Source: Uliginosibacterium aquaticum (GTDB lineage: Bacteria; Pseudomonadota; Gammaproteobacteria; Burkholderiales; Rhodocyclaceae). Taken from it: a stretch of DNA of 64,000 nt. The notes beneath the pieces were generated by a model. That model saw only the letters and a program-made list of their open reading frames with translations. It was not told where the DNA came from and did not search any database. The position numbers and the translations under genes are program-made. The DNA lies in NCBI RefSeq assembly GCF_012972705.2, contig NZ_JABCSC020000001.1, positions 186,001 to 250,000 on the forward strand, in the 5' to 3' direction. This document shows, piece by piece, positions 25,267 through 33,289 of this stretch (position 1 is the stretch's first letter; the number at the start of each line of letters is the position of its first letter).

Positions 25267-25755
25267 TCAGCGCCGTGCCGGCTTCTGTGCGCGCTCGGCG
25301 AGTTGCTTGCGCTGCTCCGGAGTGAGGATCTGTTGTGCCTTGTGGCCTGTTTCGGCCATGGCCAGCGCCAGTTCCGCATTCTTCTTGCCGATCTCGCTGG
25401 CGATTGCCGAGGCCCGCTCGGGCGTGTAGTTGCCGTCGATCACCAGCTTGTGCAGGGCCTGGCGCGCTTCGCGCAGAGCCTCGCGCTTGTCCTGGGTGGC
25501 CGTGCGCTGTTCCTGCATCAGGGCGCGCAGCTTGTCGCGCTGCTCGCTGCTGAGCTTCAGATCGCGCAGGGCGCCCATGAACTCATGGCCCTGCTCCATG
25601 CCGTGATGGCCGCGATGCGACATACCTCCGTGCGGTGCCGGGCGGGCCGCCGGGGCCGATTGTGTCGCTTCCTGTGCCTGAGCGGAGAAGGGCAGCGCCA
25701 GCGCCAGGGCGCTGACACAGAGGAAGCGGCGAATGATCTGATCGTGCTGCGACAT
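25267..25755 (-). CDS. CpxP/Spy-family periplasmic protein, His/Met-rich
   Basis: The 162-residue protein has a signal peptide (about 1-28, ending AQAQ) and two LTxxQ-type motifs: LSSEQRDKL in the first half and LTPEQRKQLAERAQ at the end. These are hallmarks of the CpxP/Spy/ZraP periplasmic sensor-chaperones. Between signal and core is a metal-ligand-rich run, HGGMSHRGHHGMEQGHEFM. AAGGAG sits eight bases before the ATG at 25755. It is divergent from a CpxR-like regulator, as cpxP is in E. coli, and likely feeds back on the sensor kinase or reports metal or misfolded protein. Ligand identity is inferred only. Confidence 0.85.
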   Translation of the reverse strand: MSQHDQIIRRFLCVSALALALPFSAQAQEATQSAPAARPAPHGGMSHRGHHGMEQGHEFMGALRDLKLSSEQRDKLRALMQEQRTATQDKREALREARQALHKLVIDGNYTPERASAIASEIGKKNAELALAMAETGHKAQQILTPEQRKQLAERAQKPARR

Positions 25756-25806
25756 GAGGCTCTCCTTGTGTCGGGATGGGGTGAATGGAGTGTGCGCGTG
25801 CGCTTG

Positions 25807-25853
25807 GTTAAGCTGGGTGAGGGCTCCGTAAATAAAGGTTAAGGAGCTGTAAG
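25807..25853. promoter_or_regulatory. Candidate CpxR operator with phased half-sites
   Basis: Between the divergent cpxP-like and cpxR-like genes, GTAAA (25828) - TAAAG - GTTAA (25838) is close to the E. coli CpxR consensus GTAAA-N5-GTAAA. Two more half-site-like words lie in phase: GTTAA at 25807 and GTAAG at 25849, giving spacings of 21, 10 and 11 bases, about whole helical turns. Binding by the neighbouring regulator is inferred from motif and position. Confidence 0.5.
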
Positions 25854-25913
25854 CAGACTTGGCGGGAGGGGGCGCAGTCGTATCATGCAAGCCTGTTTTG
25901 TAAGGGATATGGC

Positions 25914-26606
25914 ATGAACAAGGTCCTGCTGGTCGATGACGACACCGAGCTGTGCGCATTGCAGGCGGAATATCTGCGCGCTGAAGGTTTCGAAGTGGCG
26001 GTGGAGCACGACGGCGAGCGCGGTGCGGTGGCGGCGCTCTCCGGCACCCATGCCATTGTTGTGCTGGACGTAATGATGCCGCGCGTGAATGGGGTCGAGG
26101 CGCTGCGCCGCATCCGGCAGTCAAGCAGCATTCCGGTGATCATGTTGACCGCGCGGGGTGACGATATCGACCGCGTGCTGGGCCTCGAACTCGGGGCCGA
26201 CGATTACGTGCCCAAGCCCTGTACGCCACGTGAGCTGGTGGCGCGCATCCGCGCCATCCTGCGGCGTGCTGAGGGCAGCGGACGGGTGCGCGAATCGCAT
26301 GCGCCGCTGAGCGTGGGCGTTTTGAGCCTGAGCCCGGAGCAGCGCCGCGCTGAATGGGCGGGGCAGGCGCTGGATCTGACCAGTACCGAGTTCGGCCTGC
26401 TGGAAGTGCTGGCGCGCCAGGCCGGTAGCCCGGTGAGCAAGAATGATCTGTCCGAGAAGGCGCTCGGCCGGCCACTCGCACGCTATGACCGAAGCATCGA
26501 TGTGCATGTCAGCAATCTACGCAGCAAGCTCGGCGTGCTGGCAGATGGCCGCTCGCCGATCCAGACCGTGCGCGGCGTCGGTTATCAGTACATCCTCGAG
26601 CAGTGA
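25914..26606 (+). CDS. cpxR: CpxR-like OmpR-family response regulator
   Basis: The 230-residue protein has a receiver domain (1-115) with acidic pocket D8-D10, phospho-acceptor D52 (in VVLDVMMP), T79 region (IMLTARG) and K102 region (YVPKPCTP). A winged-helix output domain follows (about 135-228: TSTEFGLLEVLARQAG, YDRSIDVHVSNLRSKLG, TVRGVGYQYI). Sequence and context (divergent cpxP-like gene, adjacent kinase) support a CpxR role. AAGGGA lies upstream of the ATG. It is followed at once by the kinase gene. Confidence 0.88.
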   Translation: MNKVLLVDDDTELCALQAEYLRAEGFEVAVEHDGERGAVAALSGTHAIVVLDVMMPRVNGVEALRRIRQSSSIPVIMLTARGDDIDRVLGLELGADDYVPKPCTPRELVARIRAILRRAEGSGRVRESHAPLSVGVLSLSPEQRRAEWAGQALDLTSTEFGLLEVLARQAGSPVSKNDLSEKALGRPLARYDRSIDVHVSNLRSKLGVLADGRSPIQTVRGVGYQYILEQ

Positions 26607-26608
26607 GC

Positions 26609-28003
26609 ATGGGACGCCTGTTCTGGAAAATCTTCGCCGGCTTCTGGCTGACCCTGCTGCTCACCGTGTTGGTGGTGACCGCAGCCCTGGTGATCCGTGA
26701 AGAAGCCCGGCGCAGCGAGGAGAGCGTGCTGGCGGCCGGCCCGCGCAGCAGCATCGCCCTGCGCATGGCGTGGACCACGGCGCGGCATGGTGGTGAAGCC
26801 GGTCTGCGTTCGCTGCTCACGAACTGGCCCGAATATGAAGGGGATCCGCCGCTGGTCGTGAATGCGGCGGGGGGGGAGTTTCTGGGGCGTGAAGTGCCGC
26901 CCGAAGTGTTGCAGATCGCGCGTGAGCGCTATGCCGAGTGGAGCCAGTTGCGCGATAGCGAGCGCGGCGGTGAATGGCGCAAGCGCAGCGTGCGGGCCTG
27001 GCAGGATGCGGCGGGCGAAGAGTGGCTGATGTTCTTCCCGCAGACTGCTGCCCGGGCGCCTGAACGCAGCGCTTCCATCAGCATCGGGCGTATCGAGGCG
27101 CCGGCCTTGCTGGCGCTGGCAGCCTTGCTGGCGAGCCTGGCGGTGAGTGCAGTGCTGGCGCGCCACTTCTCGCAGCCGATCCGCAAGCTGCAGGATGCTT
27201 TCCTGGCTGCCTCGAAGGGCGAGCTGGGGGTGCGCGTGGCGCAGGTGATGGGCCGCCGGCGCGACGAGATTGGCGAGCTGGGGCGCGAGTTCGATGGCAT
27301 GGCGCAGCAACTGCAGCAGCTCGTCGGTTCGCAGCAGCGCCTGCTGCACGATGTGTCGCATGAGTTGCGCTCACCGCTGGCGCGCCTGCAGGTGGCCGTG
27401 GGGCTGGCACGACAGAAGCCGGCACAGGCCGAGGCGGCGCTGGCGCGCATCGAGCGCGAGGCCGAGCGGCTGGACATGCTGGTCGGCGAGATACTGACTC
27501 TGGCCCGCCTCGAAGGCCAGACGCCGCAGCGCGGCGAGGACTATGTGGACATCGTCGAACTGCTCGACAGCGTGGTCGAGGATGCGCGCTTTGAAGCCGA
27601 AGGTAGCGAGCGCCGGGTGGTGTTCACCACCGGCGTGGAGGGCGAACTGGTGATCCGCGCCCGCGGCGAGCTGCTGCACCGTGCGGTGGATAATGTGCTG
27701 CGCAACGCCTTGCGGCACTCCCCGCCGCAATCCGTAGTGGAGCTCAATCTCAGCCGCGATGCGGCCAGCCGGGCGCTGCATATCACCATCGCGGATGCCG
27801 GCCCAGGTGTGCCGGAGGCCGAGTTGGCGGCGATCTTCGAGCCCTTCCATCGCGGTGAAACCACCAGCGGCAGTGGTTATGGGCTTGGCCTGGCGATTGC
27901 GCGGCGTGCGGTGGAGGCTCACGGTGGCCGCATGTGGGCGCACAACCGTGCCAGCGGCGGGCTGGAAGTGCATATTGAGCTGCCGCCTGCGGCCGCGCTG
28001 TGA
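26609..28003 (+). CDS. cpxA: CpxA-like sensor histidine kinase
   Basis: The 464-residue kinase has two membrane segments (about 7-29 and 160-180) bounding a periplasmic domain of ~130 residues. A HAMP linker (QPIRKLQDAFLAASKGELG), an H-box with the phospho-acceptor His (LLHDVSHELRSPLARL) and an ATPase domain follow. The ATPase N box is VDNVLRNALRHSP, with G boxes ADAGPGVPE and GSGYGLGLAIARR. It overlaps or follows the regulator gene by a few bases; a GTG at 26603 is an alternative start. The pair is likely an envelope-stress sensor. Confidence 0.87.
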   Translation: MGRLFWKIFAGFWLTLLLTVLVVTAALVIREEARRSEESVLAAGPRSSIALRMAWTTARHGGEAGLRSLLTNWPEYEGDPPLVVNAAGGEFLGREVPPEVLQIARERYAEWSQLRDSERGGEWRKRSVRAWQDAAGEEWLMFFPQTAARAPERSASISIGRIEAPALLALAALLASLAVSAVLARHFSQPIRKLQDAFLAASKGELGVRVAQVMGRRRDEIGELGREFDGMAQQLQQLVGSQQRLLHDVSHELRSPLARLQVAVGLARQKPAQAEAALARIEREAERLDMLVGEILTLARLEGQTPQRGEDYVDIVELLDSVVEDARFEAEGSERRVVFTTGVEGELVIRARGELLHRAVDNVLRNALRHSPPQSVVELNLSRDAASRALHITIADAGPGVPEAELAAIFEPFHRGETTSGSGYGLGLAIARRAVEAHGGRMWAHNRASGGLEVHIELPPAAAL

Positions 28004-28056
28004 GCAGATGCGCCGCCGGGCGCATAATCCGCACATTCCCCGCAGCGGAGCTCGTC

Positions 28057-28419
28057 ATGGAAACAGTCGTCGTCATCGGTGCCAGCAACAACCCCGAGCG
28101 CTACTCCAACAAGGCCATCAAAATGCTCCTGGAGTATGGCCATCAGCCGATTCCGGTGGCGCCGGCGCTGCGTGAGGTGGAGGGCATCGCCGCGTTTGCC
28201 TCGCCGACCGAGGTGCTGGGCCCGGTCGATACGGTGACCCTGTATGTCGGCCCGGCGCGCCAGGCGGAGCTGCTCGATGGCATCGTGGCGTTGCAGCCGC
28301 GCCGGGTGATCTTCAATCCCGGTACCGAGAATGCGCAGGCCTATGCCCGCCTCGATGCGGCTGGGATCGAGCATCTGGAGGCCTGCACTCTGGTACTGCT
28401 GCGCACCAAGCAGTTCTGA
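28057..28419 (+). CDS. CoA-binding domain protein (YccU-like)
   Basis: The 120-residue protein is a single Rossmann CoA-binding domain: METVVVIGASNNPERYSNKA at the start with the glycine loop, then the HQPIPVAPALREVEGI and VDTVTLYVGPARQAELLDGI blocks. It ends near FNPGTENAQAYARLDAAGIE. The role of these stand-alone domains is unknown. GGAG seven bases before the ATG at 28057 supports the start over the longer frame, which overlaps the kinase gene. Confidence 0.88.
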   Translation: METVVVIGASNNPERYSNKAIKMLLEYGHQPIPVAPALREVEGIAAFASPTEVLGPVDTVTLYVGPARQAELLDGIVALQPRRVIFNPGTENAQAYARLDAAGIEHLEACTLVLLRTKQF

Positions 28420-28586
28420 GTCAGGGCCGGGCTGCTCCGTCGCCTGTAAGTTTCTCGTGAACAGACTCTGGCGTCCGCCCGGTTGAGACTGAGTTTGCAG
28501 GATTTGAGACGCTTTTACCTGTGCCGGCAGCAGGCTTACGCAGTGAATTGCCAGAATGCGGCGTCTGCTTCTCAAGGCCCTCTGCC

Positions 28587-29828
28587 ATGCGCCTGCCCTG
28601 CCTTTTCCTGTGTCTTTCCTTGTCCTTGCTGGCGGCCTGCGCTGGCCGCCCGCCCGCGCCGAATGCGGCGGCCATGCCACAGCGCCAGCGCAGCGCAGGC
28701 TACGAGCCGGACCAGTTCCATGCGGTGCAACTGAGCCGTGGCGCGCTGACGATTGGCGACGAGCATGTTGAACTGGTTCTGCGTGTGCCCGGTCAGCCTG
28801 GGCGCCAGCCCCTGTTGGTGTATCTGGCAGGCCTCGGTGAGCCGGCCGATGCCGCCAGCAGCCTGCTCGAGGCCTGGGCCCAGGCAGGCTATGCGGTGCT
28901 GGCGGTGCAGGGCTCACGTGAAGGGCCGGCGATTTTCAGTGCGACGCGGGAGGCTGCTGCCAGCGCGCGCCAGCAGGTGCAGCAGGCCTATGCGGCCGAA
29001 GCGCTGGGGCGCCGCCTGAGCCGTCTGGAAACGGTGCTGCAGCAGTTGCAGGGCGCGGAGGCGGGCGGCCTGCCGGCTGAGGGCCTGGCGCGGATCGACT
29101 TCGGGCGCCTGCTCCTGGTGGGCTTCGATGTGGGGGCGCAGACGGCTCAGGCCGCCGCTGGCGAGCATTGGTCGGGCGTCAAATCGCCGACCCTGGCCGG
29201 GCTGCGTGGCGTGGTGCTGCTGAGTCCGCATGCCGAGTTTGGCGGCGAGCCCTTCGCCACGCGCTACGCGGGCATGCGATTGCCGGTCCTCGCGGTGAGC
29301 AGTGCCGAGGATGTGGATGCTTTTGACTTCGTGAACAATCCGCGCCTGCGTCAGCAGGTGTTCAACAACCTGCCGGCAGGTGACAAGTATTCGCTGGATC
29401 TGAGCTGGGCCTCGCATGCCGTGATTGGTGGCAGCAGCGAACGGGCGCCCTTGCCGGGCGCCGAGGCGAACACGCGAGGCGCAGGCGGTAACAAGGGTGG
29501 GGACGGTGGCGGCAAAGGTGGGCGCGGGCCGTCCGGAGGGGGTGGCCCCGGTGGAGGCATGGGCGGTGGCGGGCCGGGCGGTGGAGGTAGTGGCGGCCCA
29601 GGTGGTTCGGGTGGCCCCGGCGGAGGTATGGCCGGTGGGCGAGGCGGTCCCGAGGGCGGCGCTGCGGCGCTGCAGCCAGCGGGTCAGACCGAACAGGCCA
29701 AGTCCCTGCGTGTAGTGTCGCTGGCCTTCATTGATGCGGTGTTGCGTGAAGATGAGGTGGCGCGCCAGTGGCTCAGCCGCGATGCGAATCGCTGGCTGGC
29801 CGAGACTGGCAAGCTGTATCAGCGCTGA
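28587..29828 (+). CDS. Alpha/beta-hydrolase-like lipoprotein with glycine-rich insert
   Basis: The 413-residue product has a lipoprotein signal (LSLLAAC, lipid cysteine C18). Residues 60-285 read as an alpha/beta-hydrolase fold: LLVYLAGLGE as an oxyanion-type strand turn, GYAVLAVQGS, then VGFDVGAQTA and LPVLAVSSAEDVDAF, with a late histidine in SWASHAVIGG (H277). The nucleophile elbow expected as GxSxG is GFDVG (179-183), with Asp181 in place of Ser. Residues about 298-359 are nearly all Gly with Pro, Ser and Met, placed before a normal C-terminal helix (LRVVSLAFIDAVLREDEVAR). The insert is probably disordered. Enzyme activity is uncertain. Confidence 0.75.
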   Translation: MRLPCLFLCLSLSLLAACAGRPPAPNAAAMPQRQRSAGYEPDQFHAVQLSRGALTIGDEHVELVLRVPGQPGRQPLLVYLAGLGEPADAASSLLEAWAQAGYAVLAVQGSREGPAIFSATREAAASARQQVQQAYAAEALGRRLSRLETVLQQLQGAEAGGLPAEGLARIDFGRLLLVGFDVGAQTAQAAAGEHWSGVKSPTLAGLRGVVLLSPHAEFGGEPFATRYAGMRLPVLAVSSAEDVDAFDFVNNPRLRQQVFNNLPAGDKYSLDLSWASHAVIGGSSERAPLPGAEANTRGAGGNKGGDGGGKGGRGPSGGGGPGGGMGGGGPGGGGSGGPGGSGGPGGGMAGGRGGPEGGAAALQPAGQTEQAKSLRVVSLAFIDAVLREDEVARQWLSRDANRWLAETGKLYQR

Positions 29829-29837
29829 GGGCGCTGC

Positions 29838-30539
29838 TCAGGCCTCGGCCTGCTGGGTGTCCACCTGCTCCAGGCGATAGCCGAAGTTGTAGGTGGGCAC
29901 AACCCGGAAACCGTTTTCGGGGCGCAGCTGGAGTTTGTTGCGTACCCGCGAGACGTGGGTGTCCACGGTGCGGGTCGGGATGTCCGGGCTGCGGCCCCAG
30001 ACGGCTTCGAGCATGTGGCCGCGCGAGATCAGGCGGCCAACGTTGCGGAACATGAACAGCGCCAGCGCGAACTCCTTCTCGGTCAGTTCGAGCGCTTCGC
30101 CCTTCAGGCTGATCAGGTTCTGGGCCGGATCGATGCGGTAGGGCGCCAGCTCCAGGATGGCGTGCATATCCCGTGGTTTGGCGCGTCGCATCACCGCCTC
30201 GATGCGCGAGAGCAGGATGCGCTGGTTCAGCGGCTTGATGATGAAGTCATCGGCGCCCGCGGCGAGGCCGGCCACCACGTCTTCTTCGGCGTCGCGCGAG
30301 GTCAGGAAAATGGCCGCGGTGGCATCATTGCGCTCGCTGCGCAACCAGCGCAGGAACTCCTCGCCACTCTGGTCTGGCACGATCCAGTCCAGCAGATAGA
30401 GATCCACGCTTTCGCGTGCGCAGAAGCGCTTGAGATCGGCCGTGAGGCGGAATTCATGGACTTCATGGCCGGCGTTGCGCAGGCAACTGGTGACGATGAG
30501 CGACTGGGTGGGATCGTCTTCCAGCAAGGCAATACGCAT
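29838..30539 (-). CDS. Orphan OmpR-family response regulator
   Basis: The 233-residue protein begins MRIALLEDDPTQSLIVTSCL. It has a receiver with an acidic pair (E7-D9), phospho-acceptor in YLLDWIVPD, and KPLN switch lysine, then a winged-helix DNA-binding domain (LTEKEFALALFMFRNVGRLI, PTRTVDTHVSRVRNKLQL). No kinase gene is adjacent. AGGAAG lies just before the ATG at 30539. It sits 49 bases downstream of the MBL-hydrolase gene and ends nine bases from the convergent lipoprotein gene. The signal and targets cannot be read from sequence. Confidence 0.88.
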   Translation of the reverse strand: MRIALLEDDPTQSLIVTSCLRNAGHEVHEFRLTADLKRFCARESVDLYLLDWIVPDQSGEEFLRWLRSERNDATAAIFLTSRDAEEDVVAGLAAGADDFIIKPLNQRILLSRIEAVMRRAKPRDMHAILELAPYRIDPAQNLISLKGEALELTEKEFALALFMFRNVGRLISRGHMLEAVWGRSPDIPTRTVDTHVSRVRNKLQLRPENGFRVVPTYNFGYRLEQVDTQQAEA

Positions 30540-30588
30540 GATCTTCCTGTGCTTTGGGTGGGGTGGGCCGATTCTAAGCCCAAGGCTC

Positions 30589-31227
30589 TCAGTCCGCCAC
30601 GAAGGGATTGCTCTGGCGTTCTTCACCAAAGCTCGACATCGGGCCGTGACCGGGGATGAAGCGGGTGTCATCACCGAGCGGCCACAGCTTGAGGCGAATC
30701 GAATCGAGCAGGGCCTGGTGATCGCCGCGTGGAAAGTCGGTGCGGCCGATTGAGCCGGCAAACAGCACGTCGCCCACCAGTGCCAGCTGCGCGCTGCGGC
30801 TGTAGAGCACGACATGGCCCGGGGTGTGGCCAGGGGTGTGAATCACCTCCAGCACTTCCTGGCCGAGGCTGATGCGATCTCCTTCTTCGAGCCAGCGCGT
30901 GGGTGTGAAGCCTGCGACCAGCGGGAAGCCGAACATGCGGCATTGCTCGGCGAGATTCTCGATCCAGAAGGCATCCTCGCGCTGCGGGCCTTCGATCGGC
31001 AGGGCGAGCCTGGCTGCCAGCTCGGCGCTGCCACCAACGTGATCGAGATGGCCATGGGTGAGCAGGATCTTGGTGAGCTTCACGCCGGCGCGCGCCACGG
31101 CCGCTTCGATGCGGGCCACGTCGCCACCCGGATCGACTACGGCGGCCTCCATGCTCTGGTCGCACCAGATCAGGCTGCAGTTCTGCTGGAAGGGTGTAAC
31201 GGAGATGATCTGGTACTGGAGAGCCAT
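30589..31227 (-). CDS. MBL-fold metallohydrolase (glyoxalase II-like)
   Basis: The 212-residue enzyme has the binuclear metal motif THGHLDH (57-63), then TPGHTPGHVVLYS, VGDVLFAGSIGRTDF and GHGPMSSFGEER, which is the YcbL/GloB-like group of hydrolases. These often hydrolyse thioesters such as S-lactoylglutathione. The short length (no HxGxx alpha-helical C-terminal substrate domain) fits the type II/YcbL group. The start is two bases after the flavoprotein gene's stop, so the genes are co-transcribed. The frame upstream of 31227 belongs to that overlap only. Confidence 0.88.
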   Translation of the reverse strand: MALQYQIISVTPFQQNCSLIWCDQSMEAAVVDPGGDVARIEAAVARAGVKLTKILLTHGHLDHVGGSAELAARLALPIEGPQREDAFWIENLAEQCRMFGFPLVAGFTPTRWLEEGDRISLGQEVLEVIHTPGHTPGHVVLYSRSAQLALVGDVLFAGSIGRTDFPRGDHQALLDSIRLKLWPLGDDTRFIPGHGPMSSFGEERQSNPFVAD

Positions 31228-31229
31228 GG

Positions 31230-32216
31230 TCAGCGCGGGCGGGTCTGGTTGAGATCGAATTCTATGGTCTTGGCGACCTGGGCACCTTGGGCCAGGGCGC
31301 TGAGCACATTGGGGAAGGCTGGATTGCCGACGTCGCCCGCCACGTAGAGACCGGGGGTACTGGTGCGGCCGAGCGCATCGCCGCACAGGTAGCCGCGTTC
31401 GTCTTTCTGCGGAGGGGCAACTTCGGCGGCCAGGATGCCGTCGAGGAAGGCGGTGTTCGGTGCATAGCCGGCGAGCAGGTGTACGCGATCGACTTCCAGC
31501 TGCCATTGGCCTGCGGCACCTTCGAGCGAGGCGAGCAGGCCGCCGGGCGAGGGCTGCAGGGCGGTGAGGCGGGCATCGGCATGCAGGGCACAGTGCCCCG
31601 CGGCTTGCAGGCGCTCGATGAAGCGGGCCTGAGCACGGAACTGGTTGCGCGCCACCACGGTGACGCTGGCACCGGCATCGAGTGCGAGGGCGGCGTTTTC
31701 CAGGGCGTTGTCACCGCCGCCGATGACCAGCAGGCGCTTGCCGGCCAGCATCGAGAGGCGCGTGAAGCAGTGTGGGCCGTAGCGCAGGCGGCCCGGATCG
31801 CACTGGCCAAAACCGGGCAGGCCGATGAGGATCTCGCGGCCACGGAAGCGGGTACCGGTGGCCAGCACGATGGCATCTGCCTCGACGCTGCTGATGCCTT
31901 GCGGGGTTTCTAGGCTCAGCTGAAACTGGCCATGAGCATCGCGGGCAAGCCGGGTCGGACGGCATTCCAGCAGCAGCGGGATGGCCAGACTCTCGATGTG
32001 CTCGGTGAAGCGGGCGGCCATTTCGAGTCCGCTCAGGCCGCGCTGGCCCAGCACCCAGTTGTTGTTGAGGAAGTTCAGCAGCATTGCACCGCCGGGCGAT
32101 TTTTCGGTGTCGACCAACGTTGCTTCAAGGCCCAGGTTGTGCAGCCACAGCGCACAGGACATGCCGGCCGGGCCGGCGCCGATCACGCAGACGCGGGGCG
32201 GGAAGGCGGCAGGCAT
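31230..32216 (-). CDS. Thioredoxin-reductase-like FAD/NAD(P) oxidoreductase without CxxC
   Basis: The 328-residue protein has an FAD loop GAGPAG (13-18), the GATG-like VLATGTRF (117-124) and an NAD(P) loop VIGGGDNALEN (164-174). A C-terminal AGDVGNPAFPNVLSALAQG motif contacts the flavin. The redox CxxC expected near residue 135-150 of thioredoxin reductase is absent; the region reads YGPHCFTRLSM with a single cysteine (C150). It is therefore more likely a ferredoxin-NADP reductase-like or other electron-transfer flavoprotein. It lies between DUF1840 and MBL genes with gaps of 2-3 bases. Confidence 0.82.
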   Translation of the reverse strand: MPAAFPPRVCVIGAGPAGMSCALWLHNLGLEATLVDTEKSPGGAMLLNFLNNNWVLGQRGLSGLEMAARFTEHIESLAIPLLLECRPTRLARDAHGQFQLSLETPQGISSVEADAIVLATGTRFRGREILIGLPGFGQCDPGRLRYGPHCFTRLSMLAGKRLLVIGGGDNALENAALALDAGASVTVVARNQFRAQARFIERLQAAGHCALHADARLTALQPSPGGLLASLEGAAGQWQLEVDRVHLLAGYAPNTAFLDGILAAEVAPPQKDERGYLCGDALGRTSTPGLYVAGDVGNPAFPNVLSALAQGAQVAKTIEFDLNQTRPR

Positions 32217-32219
32217 GGC

Positions 32220-32564
32220 TTAGCTCTCCCAGGTGACATGGGTGTTGTCGCGCCGGGCGTATTCCAGCATCGTCAGCAGCGGCGCGGCGCGGCGCGCGAA
32301 GCTGACGTTCTGCTCGCGTTCGCGCTGGACCTGTTGGTCGACGGCGTCACGACCCCAGTTGTCAGCTTCGGGCGGCGGCGGATTGTCGGTCTTGTCCTGC
32401 TCAATCGCGGTGCGCAGGGCGGCGATGGCGGCGGGCAACTGTTCCTGGGTGACGATGCCCTTGGCGTCCTGTGGGTCTTTGCCAAGAATGGCAAGCATCT
32501 GGCGCCCGACATTGCCGAACATGATTACATCGCCATCGGCGCGGGACTTGAAGGTGATCAGCAT
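32220..32564 (-). CDS. DUF1840 family protein
   Basis: The 114-residue protein starts MLITFKSRADGDVIMFGNVG and continues with LGKDPQDAKGIVTQEQLPAA, the typical DUF1840 sequence found mainly in betaproteobacteria. It has no membrane segment, and its function is unknown. The frame is open further upstream, but the ATG at 32564 fits the family and has GGAGAG just before it. It heads a tight three-gene unit with the flavoprotein and MBL hydrolase. Confidence 0.85.
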   Translation of the reverse strand: MLITFKSRADGDVIMFGNVGRQMLAILGKDPQDAKGIVTQEQLPAAIAALRTAIEQDKTDNPPPPEADNWGRDAVDQQVQREREQNVSFARRAAPLLTMLEYARRDNTHVTWES

Positions 32565-32646
32565 GACTCTCTCCTGTGGCAGCGCAGCATCCAGCCTCGC
32601 AATGTAGCCGATTGGGTGCAAGGCGCCCAGCGTTCAGGCACGAGCC

Positions 32647-33207
32647 TCAGTCGCAGCGGCCGCTGGGCTGGTCGATCAGTACCGGCCAGATGTACTTGAA
32701 CACCTCCGGGCTGCTGCAACGCGCGGCGCAGGCCGAGTAGGAAATCGTGAGTTGCGGGCCCTGATCCCAGATGCGTACGGTGCAGCCGTCGGCATGGCGC
32801 AACTCGATGGCCGGGCTGCGGGCGGTCTGGCGGAAGCCGGCGTTGTCGAAATTGCAGTAACCGCTGGCGAGCGGTACCTCGATGCTGGTGGCGAGGCGGC
32901 GGACCTCGCTGTTGGCAATGTCGACCTGGGTTGAGCCCTTGTAGCCGGTTTCATTGCGGAAGGAGCAGCGGTGGCTGATGTTGATCGGCTTGCCTCCCTG
33001 ACGGACCTGCGCATTGAGCTTGCTGCGATCGACCTTGCCCAGCAGGCTACCGGGCTTGGCGCGTGGCAGGCTGGGAGCGGCGGTGGCGGCCGCGGGCGGC
33101 GCGCTTGCCGCCGGGGCGGGCGCGAGCGCTTCAGGCTCGGTGGCGGGGGGCGTGCTGGTGCAGGCAGCGAGCAACAGCAGGGCCGGCAGGAGGCGGTGCG
33201 CAGTCAT
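32647..33207 (-). CDS. Six-cysteine lipoprotein, paralog A
   Basis: The 186-residue protein has a lipoprotein signal (lipobox LLAAC, C16) and an Ala/Pro-rich linker to about residue 65. The C-terminal domain has six cysteines (in HRCSF, GYCNF, DGCTV, SACAARC and GRCD). The same domain occurs in the next gene, with shared blocks ETGYKGS, GFRQT, IELRHADGCT and WPVLIDQPSGRCD. I do not know the family. The even cysteine count suggests up to three disulfides in the periplasm or outer membrane. The ATG at 33207 follows from the signal peptide. Confidence 0.75.
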   Translation of the reverse strand: MTAHRLLPALLLLAACTSTPPATEPEALAPAPAASAPPAAATAAPSLPRAKPGSLLGKVDRSKLNAQVRQGGKPINISHRCSFRNETGYKGSTQVDIANSEVRRLATSIEVPLASGYCNFDNAGFRQTARSPAIELRHADGCTVRIWDQGPQLTISYSACAARCSSPEVFKYIWPVLIDQPSGRCD

Positions 33208-33289
33208 GCCGGCAAGGCTAGCGAATGTGTCGGACAAGGTCAGCGGCCTGTCCGATGGTCGGGGGGAATGCCTGCCCGGCAGGCAGGCT

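Noticed and set aside
29480-29665. Regular GGC/GGT-rich repeat that looks like a tandem repeat or array
   Set aside because: It is the coding region for the glycine-rich insert of the lipoprotein; there are no spacers or fixed repeat units, so it is not a CRISPR or satellite array.
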